The notes beneath the pieces were generated by a model. The model made no database searches and was not told where the DNA came from. It was given only the letters and a program-made list of their open reading frames with translations. From Treponema sp. (lineage in GTDB: Bacteria; Spirochaetota; Spirochaetia; Treponematales; Treponemataceae), in contig JAILNY010000076.1 in the NCBI GenBank assembly GCA_024691105.1, positions 1 to 25,994 of the forward strand: a stretch of DNA of 25,994 nucleotides, given 5' to 3'. Shown in pieces: positions 9,448 to 16,910 of this stretch (the stretch's first letter is position 1; the number at the start of each line of letters is the position of its first letter). The translations under genes and the position numbers were made by a program.

Positions 9448-9662
9448 ACAAAATTTGTACTTTTCACCAAAAAATAGAAACTTCTCCACTTTTATTGTCG
9501 GCATAATAAGTCCAAAAGTTTAATTTTAAGGTATGTTTGCGAAAACATTTCGTATCACTGAAAATCCTCTATCCGAGCCCGACGCACTCTCAACGATTTG
9601 CCAAAATCGCGCGCTCGCTCGAAGAAGTTCACTCATTATTGGAAACGTAACTTGAGAGCTGA

Positions 9663-10625
9663 TTATTCCTTTACAAGGATGTCGTAGATTCTGTCTAAGT
9701 CTGCTCTGCTAAAATAATCAATTACAAGAGAGCCGCGGTTAAGCGAACCTTTCATTGTAACTTTAGTTCCAAGAGCGTTGATGAACTTTTGTTCAAGGGC
9801 AACGATGTCAGGATCCTTCTTTACCTCAGAATTGGCATCCGGCTTGTCCTTTTTAATGACACGACCTTCGTTAAGGCTTTTTGCCATTTCTTCTGCACGA
9901 CGAACCGAAAGCGTTTCGCCGACAATCTTTCCAAAAAGGGTACGCTGGTTTGCAGGATTATCTACAGAAAGAATTGCGCGCGCATGTCCTGCAGTAATCT
10001 GACCTGACATAAGGGAACTCTGCATGTCTTCTGGCAATTTTAAAAGACGGAGGGCATTTGCAACTGTAGAGCGCTGCTTTCCTACACGGGCTGCAACTTC
10101 GTCCTGTGTAAGTCCGCTAAGCTCCATCAGTTTATAATAAGCCTGGGCTTCTTCGATTGCGTTTAAGTCTGCACGCTGAATATTTTCGATAAGTGCTATT
10201 TCAAGTTTTTTTTCGTCACTGTATTTTTTAAGCTGAACAGGAACCTTTTCGATTCCTGCGATTAAAGAAGCACGTGTACGACGTTCACCGGCAATGATAT
10301 AGAACATTCCGTCGCCGGCATCTTCTATTGTAATAGGCTGCAAAACTCCGTGCTCGCGGATAGAATCAGCAAGCTCATTGAGTGCTTCTTCTGAAAAGGT
10401 TGTACGAGGCTGATGTGGATTTGGCTTAAGCTTTTTTGGGTCAAGCCACAAAGTTCCGTTATCGTCTACTTCGATTCCGGCAGGATATGTACGGCCTGAG
10501 GATTTTGCTTTTGCAGTTGATTTTTTTTCTGTTTTAACAACTTCTGTTTCTTTTGTCTCTTCTTCTGCAGGGCCGTCTGACATAAGCGCATCCAGACCAC
10601 GACCTAACCTTTTTTTACTAGCCAC
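9663..10625 (-). CDS. parB: Chromosome-partitioning protein ParB (Spo0J-type)
   Basis: ParB is a CTP-dependent DNA clamp that loads at parS sites and spreads. With ParA it segregates replicated chromosome origins and recruits SMC. This 320-residue protein has the N-terminal GRGLDALM motif (residues 8-15). A charged Lys/Glu-rich linker follows (about 20-45), then NPHQPR (69-74) and GERRTRA (113-119) of the CTP-binding ParB/Srx core. The helix-turn-helix region LTQDEVAARVGKQRSTVANAL spans about 172-192, and a C-terminal dimerisation segment ends the protein. The start is GTG at 10625 and lies inside the end of parA (8-base overlap with its TAG), so the two are translationally coupled. Length and domain order are normal for the family. 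No good parS site was found in this window. Confidence 0.95.
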   Translation of the reverse strand: MASKKRLGRGLDALMSDGPAEEETKETEVVKTEKKSTAKAKSSGRTYPAGIEVDDNGTLWLDPKKLKPNPHQPRTTFSEEALNELADSIREHGVLQPITIEDAGDGMFYIIAGERRTRASLIAGIEKVPVQLKKYSDEKKLEIALIENIQRADLNAIEEAQAYYKLMELSGLTQDEVAARVGKQRSTVANALRLLKLPEDMQSSLMSGQITAGHARAILSVDNPANQRTLFGKIVGETLSVRRAEEMAKSLNEGRVIKKDKPDANSEVKKDPDIVALEQKFINALGTKVTMKGSLNRGSLVIDYFSRADLDRIYDILVKE

Positions 10626-11373
10626 GACTAATTACCTCTCCAGCAAGTTTTTCATAGCTTTTAGCTCCGGCACATTCCGGATCATATTTACAGATTGGGA
10701 GTCCGTGCGAAGGTGCTTCTGACAAGCGCACGTTACGAGGAACGATTGTATTAAATACAACATCCTTAAAGTATGACTTAACCTGAAGAACAACATCCTG
10801 CGCAAGACGAGTGCGCGAGTCATACATAGTAAAGAAAATTCCGCCAATTACAAGGTCAGGATTAATACTCTTTTGAACTTTTTTTACAGTCTGCAGCAAA
10901 AGTGTAATTCCTTCCAAAGCAAAATATTCACACTGCATTGGAACTAAAACTGCGTCTGCTGCGGCAAGTCCGTTCAAGGTTAAAATACCAAGAGAAGGTG
11001 GACAGTCTATCAAAATATAATCGTATTTGTCTTTTAATGGCTCGAGCGCATCGCGCAAAAAGTACTCACGCTTATCCTGATCTACAAGCTCAATTGCAGC
11101 ACCAGACAAGTCAATAGATGCACTGATTGCATCAAGAGTTTTTATCATTGTATGTTTTACGGTTTTTTCCGGTTCAGATTCACCGCTCAAAAGTTCGTAT
11201 ACAGTTGGTTTGTCTTTTGAAACTCCGACACCGCTTGACATATTTCCCTGCGAGTCAAAATCTACAAGAAGAACTTTTTTACCGGCCAGCGCGATATAAG
11301 CGCCGATATTGATTGCGGAAGTAGTTTTTCCTACACCGCCTTTCTGATTTACAAAGACAAAAGTTTTAGCCAT
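10618..11373 (-). CDS. parA: Chromosome-partitioning ATPase ParA (Soj-type)
   Basis: ParA is a deviant-Walker P-loop ATPase that binds DNA non-specifically when ATP-bound and is released by ParB, driving origin movement. The 251-residue protein shows KGGVGKTT (residues 11-18) with the signature Lys11. VLLVDFDSQGN is the A' motif and YILIDCPPSLG the Walker B motif. It is the short chromosomal type without an N-terminal HTH domain. The ATG at 11373 lies 13 bases after the stop of the decarboxylase gene. An AAGGA lies about 17 bases before the ATG, which is too far for normal use. A strong extended -10 ends only 7 bases before the ATG, so a leaderless transcript is likely. Confidence 0.95.
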   Translation of the reverse strand: MAKTFVFVNQKGGVGKTTSAINIGAYIALAGKKVLLVDFDSQGNMSSGVGVSKDKPTVYELLSGESEPEKTVKHTMIKTLDAISASIDLSGAAIELVDQDKREYFLRDALEPLKDKYDYILIDCPPSLGILTLNGLAAADAVLVPMQCEYFALEGITLLLQTVKKVQKSINPDLVIGGIFFTMYDSRTRLAQDVVLQVKSYFKDVVFNTIVPRNVRLSEAPSHGLPICKYDPECAGAKSYEKLAGEVISRG

Positions 11374-11380
11374 AGAATTT

Positions 11381-11410
11381 ATTATATCATTCCTTTAACG
11401 AGTAAATCAA
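11381..11410 (-). promoter_or_regulatory. Extended -10 promoter for parAB inside the end of the decarboxylase gene
   Basis: On the minus strand, TTGATT (11410-11405) is followed after 18 bases by TATAAT (11386-11381), with TG one base upstream of the -10 (TGATATAAT). The expected transcription start at about 11374 nearly coincides with the A of the parA ATG at 11373. Confidence 0.6.
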
Positions 11411-12841
11411 GTCAAGCAGCTCGTCGAGCTTCTGATGAGTTGTCAACGGATTAATAAGCGTAAACTTTAAGTGAACTCTTCCATTGTAAACCGTCTGTCC
11501 AATTACAACGCCCTTTTCGTGAATAAGGGAACGGCGAACTTTTTTATTCACTTCGTCGTTTTCTTCTTCTGAAATCGCTTTGTCATAAAGTCTGAATACG
11601 ATTGAACTAAGTTCCGGCTGACATGTGCGTTCAAAGCCTGCTCGCTTTCCAAGACTTTCGTATACATAAGCGGCGTTTTCAATACAGGTATCGATCAGCT
11701 CGTTCCAGCCGTCTTTTCCGCGGCATTTAAAACTCATCCATACTTTTAACGCATCAAAGCGGCGCGTAGTCTGCATTGATTTACTAACAAGATTTGTATA
11801 ACCGTCTTCTTCGTCTTCTTCGCGGTTTAAGTAATCTGCATGGAGCTCAAACGGTTCAAAGTTACGCGCGTCCTTAATCAAAGAACAGCTGCAACTGATT
11901 GGCATCATAAACATCTTATGAAAGTCAACAGTAATCGAGTCGGCCTTGTTAAGACCGGCAATACGAGCGCGATACTTGTCGGACATAATCGCGCCGCTTC
12001 CGTAAGCCGCATCACAATGGAACCAGATTCCTTCGGCCTTACAGATGTCTGCAATCTCGTTTATCGGATCTATGCTTCCGTAATCAGTTGTTCCAACCGT
12101 TGCCACAATACAGAACGGAATATTTCCAGCTGCCTTATCGCGGGCAATCAAATCTTTGAGAGCTGCAATGTCCATTTTCTGGCGCGAGTCAACCGGAACT
12201 TTTACAACGGCATCATAACCAAGTCCGAGCATATGCGTGCTCTTTTCCATAGAGAAGTGACTGATTTCAGAAGCGTATAATCTGAATTTTCTATAGTTAT
12301 CCGGGAGTCCGTATTTTTTTACATCGTAATTAAACTTAGTCTTACAAAACCAGTCACGTGCTAAAAAAATTCCTGTTGTGTTTGACTGGCTTCCACCGCT
12401 TGTAAAAACACCATCAGCATTTTTGTCGTAACCATAAAGGTCGCAAAGCTGTCGGATAACGTCTACTTCGATTTCGGTTGCAACAGGCGACTGATCCCAG
12501 CTGTCCATTGACTGGTTAAAAGTAGAGATAATTAATTCTGCGGCGATTGTTTCTAAAAGAGTGGCACTATGAAGATGTGCCATATAGTCTGTAGAACTTG
12601 TTCTGACAAAATTCGGAAGAATTACCTTTTTTACTTCTTCAAGAGTTTTGTCAAAACCAATTCCACTTTGAGGCAGCATAACAGACTGGATTGCCTTTTT
12701 AAGATCAAAAGGTTCCGGTCCGGTATATGCCTTATCATTTTTATAAGCCTCTGTAATGGCTCTGGAAGTCTTTGCAATAATATCACTGTATTCTTCCAGA
12801 GCACCCGAAGCGTCTGTTATAAAAACTTTATTTGTATTCAA
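11387..12841 (-). CDS. ddc: PLP-dependent decarboxylase, probably L-2,4-diaminobutyrate decarboxylase
   Basis: This is a group II PLP amino-acid decarboxylase. Numbered from the chosen start, the PLP lysine is K309 in VDFHKMF, the cofactor Asp is D277 in HCDAAYGSG, and the His that stacks on PLP is in EISHFSMEK. The stretch NQSMDSWDQSP is, as I recall, typical of the diaminobutyrate branch, which makes 1,3-diaminopropane. Glutamate or aspartate decarboxylase activity cannot be excluded by reading. The preceding aminotransferase that makes 2,4-diaminobutyrate supports the call. I chose the TTG start at 12841 because GAGG lies 6 bases upstream; it overlaps the end of the aminotransferase gene by 14 bases. 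Another TTG at 12853 lacks such a site. Length 484 aa, close to family size. Confidence 0.8.
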   Translation of the reverse strand: MNTNKVFITDASGALEEYSDIIAKTSRAITEAYKNDKAYTGPEPFDLKKAIQSVMLPQSGIGFDKTLEEVKKVILPNFVRTSSTDYMAHLHSATLLETIAAELIISTFNQSMDSWDQSPVATEIEVDVIRQLCDLYGYDKNADGVFTSGGSQSNTTGIFLARDWFCKTKFNYDVKKYGLPDNYRKFRLYASEISHFSMEKSTHMLGLGYDAVVKVPVDSRQKMDIAALKDLIARDKAAGNIPFCIVATVGTTDYGSIDPINEIADICKAEGIWFHCDAAYGSGAIMSDKYRARIAGLNKADSITVDFHKMFMMPISCSCSLIKDARNFEPFELHADYLNREEDEEDGYTNLVSKSMQTTRRFDALKVWMSFKCRGKDGWNELIDTCIENAAYVYESLGKRAGFERTCQPELSSIVFRLYDKAISEEENDEVNKKVRRSLIHEKGVVIGQTVYNGRVHLKFTLINPLTTHQKLDELLDLIYSLKE

Positions 12842-14186
12842 GGTCAACCTCAAGAATAACCTTTTCTATAATATCAAGGCCTTTGTTAAGATCTTCCTTT
12901 GATATGTTAAGGGCACAGAGACAGCGCATTACAGAGCCGTTTCTTCCGCCTTTTTCCATTACGAGTTTGTTTTCAAAACATTTACGCTGAACTTTAGCTG
13001 CAATTTCACCACAAGCAGGGCGGGCACCAAGACTGTCTGCCGGAGCTTTTGGATCTATAAACTCGATTCCGCGCATTAAACCTTTTCCGCGAAGATCTCC
13101 GATAATAGAAACCTTTGCTTTGATTTCCTGCATGCGCTTTTCGAAAATTTCACCTTTTTCGCGAACTTCTGCAAGGAACTCAGGTTTAGAAACTCTGTTC
13201 ATTACGATTGTACCTGCACGCATAGCAAGCTGGTTTCCGCGGAAAGTACCTGCGTGAGCGCCTGGTTCCCAAACGTCAAGTTTTTTGTTGTAAATTACAA
13301 CTGCCATTGGCTGAGAACCACCGATTGCCTTTGAAGAAAGGATTACATCTGGAACGATATCTGCGTACTCGAACGCAAAGAATTTTCCTGAACGGCCAAA
13401 ACCGCACTGGATCTCGTCACAGATCATCGGAATATCAAGTTCTTTTGTAACGCGTCTTACTGTCTGGAGGAATTTTACAGGAGCCGGAATTACACCGCCT
13501 TCGCCCTGAATTGGTTCCAGGATAACAGCAGCCGGTTTTGCAATTCCACATTCCGGGTCTTTGAGCATACGTTCAAAATATGCGCATGCTGCATCCACTC
13601 CGGCATCTCCACCGAGCCCGAAAGGACAGCGGTAAGAATAAGGATACGGAAAGAAATTTACATCAGGCATTAAAGAGTTAACCTTTGACTTTGCGTGAAG
13701 GTTTCCTGTACATGCAAGTGCACCGTGTCCCATTCCGTGGTAGCCGCCAGAAAAAGCGATAACTGTTCTGCGGCCTGTTGCAGTTTTGCAAAGCTTTAAT
13801 GCGGCATCTACTGCGTCTGTTCCACATGGACTACAAAATTGAACTTTCGCGTTATTCTTTAATTCACCTGGTAAAATAGATAAAAGTGTGTGAACAAATT
13901 CATCTTTAACAGGCGTTGTAAGGTCCAACGTGTGAAGCGGTAAACTACCGGTAAGCATATCCACCATGGCCTGATTTACTTCAGGATCATTGTGGCCAAG
14001 TGCGAGAGTCCCTGCTCCGCACAAAAAATCCAGATATTTGTTCCCTTCGACATCCTCAATCCATGACCCCTGTGCCTTTGCAAGTGCAAAAGGAAATTTT
14101 CTAGGGTAGCTACGGGCGTTGGACTCTGTGGAATCCTGTCTGGTAATGTAATACTGATTGGTGATTTCAGTGTCTTTCTGAACCAT
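12828..14186 (-). CDS. dat: Diaminobutyrate-2-oxoglutarate aminotransferase (class III)
   Basis: This class III PLP aminotransferase probably converts aspartate 4-semialdehyde plus glutamate to L-2,4-diaminobutyrate and 2-oxoglutarate. The PLP lysine is K286 in SSKAIGGSQP, the cofactor Asp is D257 in ICDEIQCGFGRSG, and FCSPCGTDAVDAA and EPIQGEGG are the usual phosphate and substrate loops. At 452 residues it fits the EctB/Dat group, with N-terminal ESNARSYPR as in that group. The decarboxylase directly downstream, and the lack of ectA and ectC, point to 1,3-diaminopropane rather than ectoine. The ATG at 14186 has GGAG 7 bases upstream. A promoter candidate lies at 14292-14320 and a TetR-type gene lies 164 bases upstream on the same strand. 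Confidence 0.85.
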   Translation of the reverse strand: MVQKDTEITNQYYITRQDSTESNARSYPRKFPFALAKAQGSWIEDVEGNKYLDFLCGAGTLALGHNDPEVNQAMVDMLTGSLPLHTLDLTTPVKDEFVHTLLSILPGELKNNAKVQFCSPCGTDAVDAALKLCKTATGRRTVIAFSGGYHGMGHGALACTGNLHAKSKVNSLMPDVNFFPYPYSYRCPFGLGGDAGVDAACAYFERMLKDPECGIAKPAAVILEPIQGEGGVIPAPVKFLQTVRRVTKELDIPMICDEIQCGFGRSGKFFAFEYADIVPDVILSSKAIGGSQPMAVVIYNKKLDVWEPGAHAGTFRGNQLAMRAGTIVMNRVSKPEFLAEVREKGEIFEKRMQEIKAKVSIIGDLRGKGLMRGIEFIDPKAPADSLGARPACGEIAAKVQRKCFENKLVMEKGGRNGSVMRCLCALNISKEDLNKGLDIIEKVILEVDLEYK

Positions 14187-14229
14187 CTACTTTCTCCATT
14201 ACGAGTGGGTTAAACAAATAGCCGAACCG

Positions 14230-14244
14230 CTTGCAAACTGCAAG
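14230..14244. repeat. Small inverted repeat in the leader of the aminotransferase gene
   Basis: CTTGCA and TGCAAG are perfect arms with the 3-base loop AAC. It lies about 45 bases before the start codon, within the presumed leader of the dat-ddc transcript. There is no T-tract, so it is not a terminator. Confidence 0.35.
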
Positions 14245-14291
14245 TGCTTCATTATGTCTTTATCTGCGAAACGTAAGTGTCGCATTAGGCA

Positions 14292-14320
14292 AGAGTACTC
14301 TATAACGGGGTTTTGGACAA
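14292..14320 (-). promoter_or_regulatory. Candidate promoter for the dat-ddc operon
   Basis: TTGTCC (14320-14315), 17 bases, TACTCT (14297-14292) on the minus strand. Each box is imperfect (4/6 and 3/6), but the spacing is ideal and the position, about 100 bases before the dat start, is sensible. Confidence 0.35.
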
Positions 14321-14350
14321 TACTAAATTTGAAAATTTTTGAATTCTTTT

Positions 14351-15016
14351 CTAAGAATGGGTAAATTTTTGAATAGTGAATTCAGAGAATCTGGACATTT
14401 CCTGGAGCATTTTGTCATCACTTGGAAGAGCAAAAAGAGCACCTACTCCACTTTCTGGATTCTGGCGGATTGTCTCTTTGCGTGCAACAAGATATGTATC
14501 AAGAATGCTGTAAAGGCCGACACAAAAATAATGCGCAGTCTTTTTTATAGAAGGATTGTCAATTTTAAGATTTTTATTTACAAGCTTAAAAAAAAGGTAA
14601 GTCTGGTTTTCGATTTTTTCAAACTGAAAATTACAGATATCAAGAACTTCTTTTATAAAGTATTTTTCTGAATTGATAAAAGCATAAATCTGAAAAAGCG
14701 GATCTACCTCGTGCTTCTTTATATAATTAACCGCACATGTTTTAAAAAGTTTTTCTATCTGCGCAATCTGGGGTCCTGAGGTCTTTGCAAGATCTGCTTC
14801 GGTAATAAGGTTTACCTTTGTGTAAAAGTCAGAGCAGTAAGTGTAGATTGCCTTAAGCATTTCTTCTTTGCTTGCAAAGTGATTGTAAAGACTTGCTTTT
14901 TTAATAGAAAGATAACTTGAAATATCGTTAAGAGATGTATCACCCATGCCCTTGTCAAAGGCGCAGAATAAAGCGGCTTCTATAATTTTTTCCTGAGTGA
15001 TTAAAGGACGTGGCAT
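14351..15016 (-). CDS. TetR/AcrR-family transcriptional regulator
   Basis: This 221-residue one-component regulator has an N-terminal TetR HTH domain. TQEKIIEAALFCAFDKG is helix 1, and about residues 27-50, with DTSLNDISSYLSIKKASLYNHF, form the HTH and the typical start of helix 4. The remainder is a ligand-binding and dimerisation domain that I cannot assign to a ligand. The ATG at 15016 abuts a 24-bp inverted repeat that overlaps its promoter, a strong sign of negative autoregulation. The dat-ddc genes lie downstream on the same strand, and two genes are transcribed divergently, so it may control polyamine synthesis, the dehydrogenase at 16134, or both. The gene ends at the TAG at 14351, inside an AT-rich stem (14343-14358). 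Confidence 0.9.
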   Translation of the reverse strand: MPRPLITQEKIIEAALFCAFDKGMGDTSLNDISSYLSIKKASLYNHFASKEEMLKAIYTYCSDFYTKVNLITEADLAKTSGPQIAQIEKLFKTCAVNYIKKHEVDPLFQIYAFINSEKYFIKEVLDICNFQFEKIENQTYLFFKLVNKNLKIDNPSIKKTAHYFCVGLYSILDTYLVARKETIRQNPESGVGALFALPSDDKMLQEMSRFSEFTIQKFTHS

Positions 15017-15040
15017 AAACTAACTACCTATTGTTAGTTT
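15017..15040. promoter_or_regulatory. Inverted repeat operator of the TetR-type gene
   Basis: The arms AAACTAAC (15017-15024) and GTTAGTTT (15033-15040) are perfect 8-bp inverted repeats with an 8-base centre. The site covers most of the -10 box, the predicted transcription start and the leader up to the ATG. Its size and position fit a TetR-family autoregulatory operator. Confidence 0.7.
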
Positions 15041-15064
15041 ACAAGGCATTCAGTCTTTTGTCAA
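15036..15064 (-). promoter_or_regulatory. Sigma-70-type promoter of the TetR-type gene
   Basis: A perfect TTGACA (15064-15059), 17 bases, then TAAACT (15041-15036) on the minus strand. The leader would be only about 12 bases, containing AGG as a short ribosome binding site. Confidence 0.7.
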
Positions 15065-15070
15065 ATAGTG

Positions 15071-15095
15071 CCACATACAATAATACCACATACAA
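15071..15095. repeat. Short direct repeat between the divergent genes
   Basis: CCACATACAA occurs twice, at 15071-15080 and 15086-15095, with a 15-base period. It lies just upstream of the -35 of the TetR-type gene. The function is unknown and it may be chance. Confidence 0.4.
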
Positions 15096-15114
15096 CAGTG
15101 CCGGCGCGGCGGTA

Positions 15115-15144
15115 TTGCGCACGTGACGGCAAATGACTTATATT
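15115..15144 (+). promoter_or_regulatory. Candidate promoter giving a leaderless transcript of the 15151 gene
   Basis: TTGCGC (15115-15120), 18 bases, TATATT (15139-15144). The -10 ends 6 bases before the ATG at 15151, so the transcript would start at or next to the start codon. This matches the absence of a Shine-Dalgarno sequence. The -35 is weak. Confidence 0.35.
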
Positions 15145-15150
15145 AATCGC

Positions 15151-16005
15151 ATGACTTTTAATATGACACAGATTCCATCGTTCGGCGTTGCCGGAAACTT
15201 TACAGGCCACCTTGAACAGGCTGGCGAAGCACGCGATTTTGCAAACGTAAAAACCGCCGAAACCAACGCTCCAAAAGCAATTTTTCCAACATATATTCCT
15301 GTAAATCTTCAATCAAATAATTCCTGCGGCGCACCGGACTTTCTTAACGTATTTCCATTTGACTCTGAAAAAATCATCTACCCTGCAGGCGAACAGAAAG
15401 TCCAGCTTGAACCAGAATGCGCCATCATCTTTGACGCCGCCTGGAATGAAACAAAACTTGAGTCTCTTACTCCAGTCGCGTTCGGCGCATCAAACGACTG
15501 CTCGATAAGAAAAGACGGCGCAAAAAAAATCAGTCAGAAAAAAAACTGGGGCAAAAGCTCAAAAGGATTTTCTGACCACCTTATCAATATAGATAATTTT
15601 GCGCCTGGCTCAATTCTTGACCACTATCGCATTGCAAGCTTTATGATTCGTAACGGCAGCGTTTATGACTATGGCGAAGACAGCGCCGTCCGCGACTACA
15701 GTTATATTTACCAGAAACTGATTGACTGGATGCTCGATAAATTCAACAACCAGAAAGACGAAGGCCCTGCAGAAGATATTCATAGTTATCTTGTTGCCGC
15801 AGGCTGTCCAAAACAGATTATGGTCTCAATCGGAGCAACACGCTACACAGAATTTGGTCAGACAAATTTTTTGCAGGCAGGAGATGAATCTGTCGTTATT
15901 CTTTATCCGGAAAATTATTCTCTTGAACAAATAAAGGACAACCTTAAAACCGGCGCCGCCTTTTCAGACGACATCTCAGTTTTAAGACAAAAGATTATTT
16001 TGTAA
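15151..16005 (+). CDS. Uncharacterised protein, probably DUF5718 (FAH-like fold)
   Basis: I do not know its function. The opening IPSFGVAGNFTGHLEQAGEA is, as I recall, characteristic of the DUF5718 family, which resembles fumarylacetoacetate hydrolase-like proteins; this assignment is from memory. Length is 284 residues from the ATG at 15151. In-frame ATGs at 15133 and 15163 are also possible, and none has a ribosome binding site. I prefer 15151 because a -10-like TATATT ends 6 bases before it. The middle is polar with a KK-rich patch (about residues 122-140), and there is no signal peptide or membrane segment, so it is probably cytoplasmic. It is divergent from the TetR-type gene and 128 bases upstream of the dehydrogenase. 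No clear terminator follows it. Confidence 0.75.
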   Translation: MTFNMTQIPSFGVAGNFTGHLEQAGEARDFANVKTAETNAPKAIFPTYIPVNLQSNNSCGAPDFLNVFPFDSEKIIYPAGEQKVQLEPECAIIFDAAWNETKLESLTPVAFGASNDCSIRKDGAKKISQKKNWGKSSKGFSDHLINIDNFAPGSILDHYRIASFMIRNGSVYDYGEDSAVRDYSYIYQKLIDWMLDKFNNQKDEGPAEDIHSYLVAAGCPKQIMVSIGATRYTEFGQTNFLQAGDESVVILYPENYSLEQIKDNLKTGAAFSDDISVLRQKIIL

Positions 16006-16057
16006 CAACGACTCACTTCAATTGTTAAATTCAGCCGGTATAATTAATTTAATTCCC

Positions 16058-16086
16058 TTGTTATAAAACAAAAGTTAGATTATACT
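16058..16086 (+). promoter_or_regulatory. Promoter of the short-chain dehydrogenase gene
   Basis: TTGTTA (16058-16063), 17 bases, TATACT (16081-16086). The spacing is ideal and the -10 matches 5 of 6. An inverted repeat of GTTAG and CTAAC overlaps the -10. A second TATAAT at 16039-16044 has no good -35. Confidence 0.6.
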
Positions 16087-16089
16087 AAC
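16074..16089. promoter_or_regulatory. Operator-like inverted repeat over the dehydrogenase -10 box
   Basis: The arms GTTAG (16074-16078) and CTAAC (16085-16089) flank 6 bases. The right half reads ACTAACAATA (16084-16093), a 10-base stretch that also occurs in the TetR-gene operator on its minus strand. Binding by that regulator is inferred; the order of the half-sites differs between the two places. Confidence 0.4.
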
Positions 16090-16133
16090 AATATATTCAT
16101 TGTCCGCGCCATGCGGAATTCAGGAGTTATAAT

Positions 16134-16907
16134 ATGAAAAATTATTTTGATTTAACAGGACAGGTTGCTGTTGTTACAGGCTGTTCTACAGGGCTTGGCG
16201 TTCAGATGGCAAAGGCACTTGCAAATCAGGGTGCAAAGATTGTTGCAATCGCGCGTCGCAAAGAAATGATTGAAGCAGTTGCAAAAGAAATTGCAGATAC
16301 ATATAAAGTTGAAACACTTGCTGTTCAATGTGACATTACTGACACAGAAAAAGTAAATGCTGCAGTTGATGAAGTTCTCAAGAAATTCGGAAGAATCGAT
16401 ATCGTAATCAACAATGCAGGAACTGGTGCCGTTGCTCCAGCAGAAGACATTACAGACGATCAGTTTAATGGTGAATTAAATGTAGACCTTGGCGGAACAT
16501 TTAAGGTTTCTCGCGCCGTTGCAAAAAAAGCAATGATTCCAGCAAAGTACGGACGCATTATCAACATCGCTTCTATGTACGGAATGGTTGGAAATAAAGT
16601 AGCACCATGTTCACCATACCACGCTGCAAAAGGTGGTGTTGTAAATCTTACACGCGGTCTTGCTTCTGAATGGGGAAAATATAACATCAACGTTAACGCA
16701 ATCTGCCCGGGATATTTTTACAGCCCGCTTACAAAAGAAACTTTAGACTCAGACTTCTTTCAGCAGAATGCACAGACAATGATTCCACTTTCTCGTTACG
16801 GTAACGAAGGTGAACTTGATACAGCGGCAATCTTTTTGGCAAGTCCTGCATCAAGCTATGTAACTGGAGTTATTCTTCCGGTTGACGGCGGATATACTTC
16901 AATGTAG
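16134..16907 (+). CDS. Short-chain dehydrogenase/reductase (gluconate 5-dehydrogenase-like)
   Basis: This 257-residue classical SDR is an NAD(P)-dependent oxidoreductase. It shows the cofactor motif TGCSTGLG (residues 15-22) and NNAG (93-96). The catalytic Ser is S147 in NIASMYG, Tyr is Y162 and Lys is K166 in YHAAK. CPGYFYSPLT follows, and the end GVILPVDGGYTSM is typical. R41-R42 after the second strand suggest a preference for NADP(H), which is inference. The sequence resembles gluconate 5-dehydrogenase/IdnO proteins, but 3-oxoacyl reductases look alike and the substrate cannot be read. AGGAG lies 7 bases before the ATG. It has its own promoter with an operator-like repeat. It converges on the pseudouridine synthase gene with 3 bases between the stops. 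Confidence 0.9.
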   Translation: MKNYFDLTGQVAVVTGCSTGLGVQMAKALANQGAKIVAIARRKEMIEAVAKEIADTYKVETLAVQCDITDTEKVNAAVDEVLKKFGRIDIVINNAGTGAVAPAEDITDDQFNGELNVDLGGTFKVSRAVAKKAMIPAKYGRIINIASMYGMVGNKVAPCSPYHAAKGGVVNLTRGLASEWGKYNINVNAICPGYFYSPLTKETLDSDFFQQNAQTMIPLSRYGNEGELDTAAIFLASPASSYVTGVILPVDGGYTSM

Positions 16908-16910
16908 TTT

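Noticed and set aside
9533..9655. 40-residue plus-strand reading frame between parB and the barrel/Ig gene
   Set aside because: The only purine-rich stretch (AAGG) is one base from the ATG, there is no recognisable protein, and it lies in the promoter region of the minus-strand gene.
13830..13845. parS-like sequence (TGTTCCACATGGACTA) within the aminotransferase gene
   Set aside because: It matches only about 11 of 16 positions of the TGTTTCACGTGAAACA consensus and is not palindromic.
11387..14186. Ectoine biosynthesis operon
   Set aside because: The aminotransferase is EctB-like, but there is no ectA or ectC; a decarboxylase follows instead.
15061..15312. Minus-strand reading frame of 83 codons opposite the FAH-like gene
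   Set aside because: It overlaps a well-supported gene on the other strand and its repeats (CGIIVCGTI) come from a short DNA repeat.
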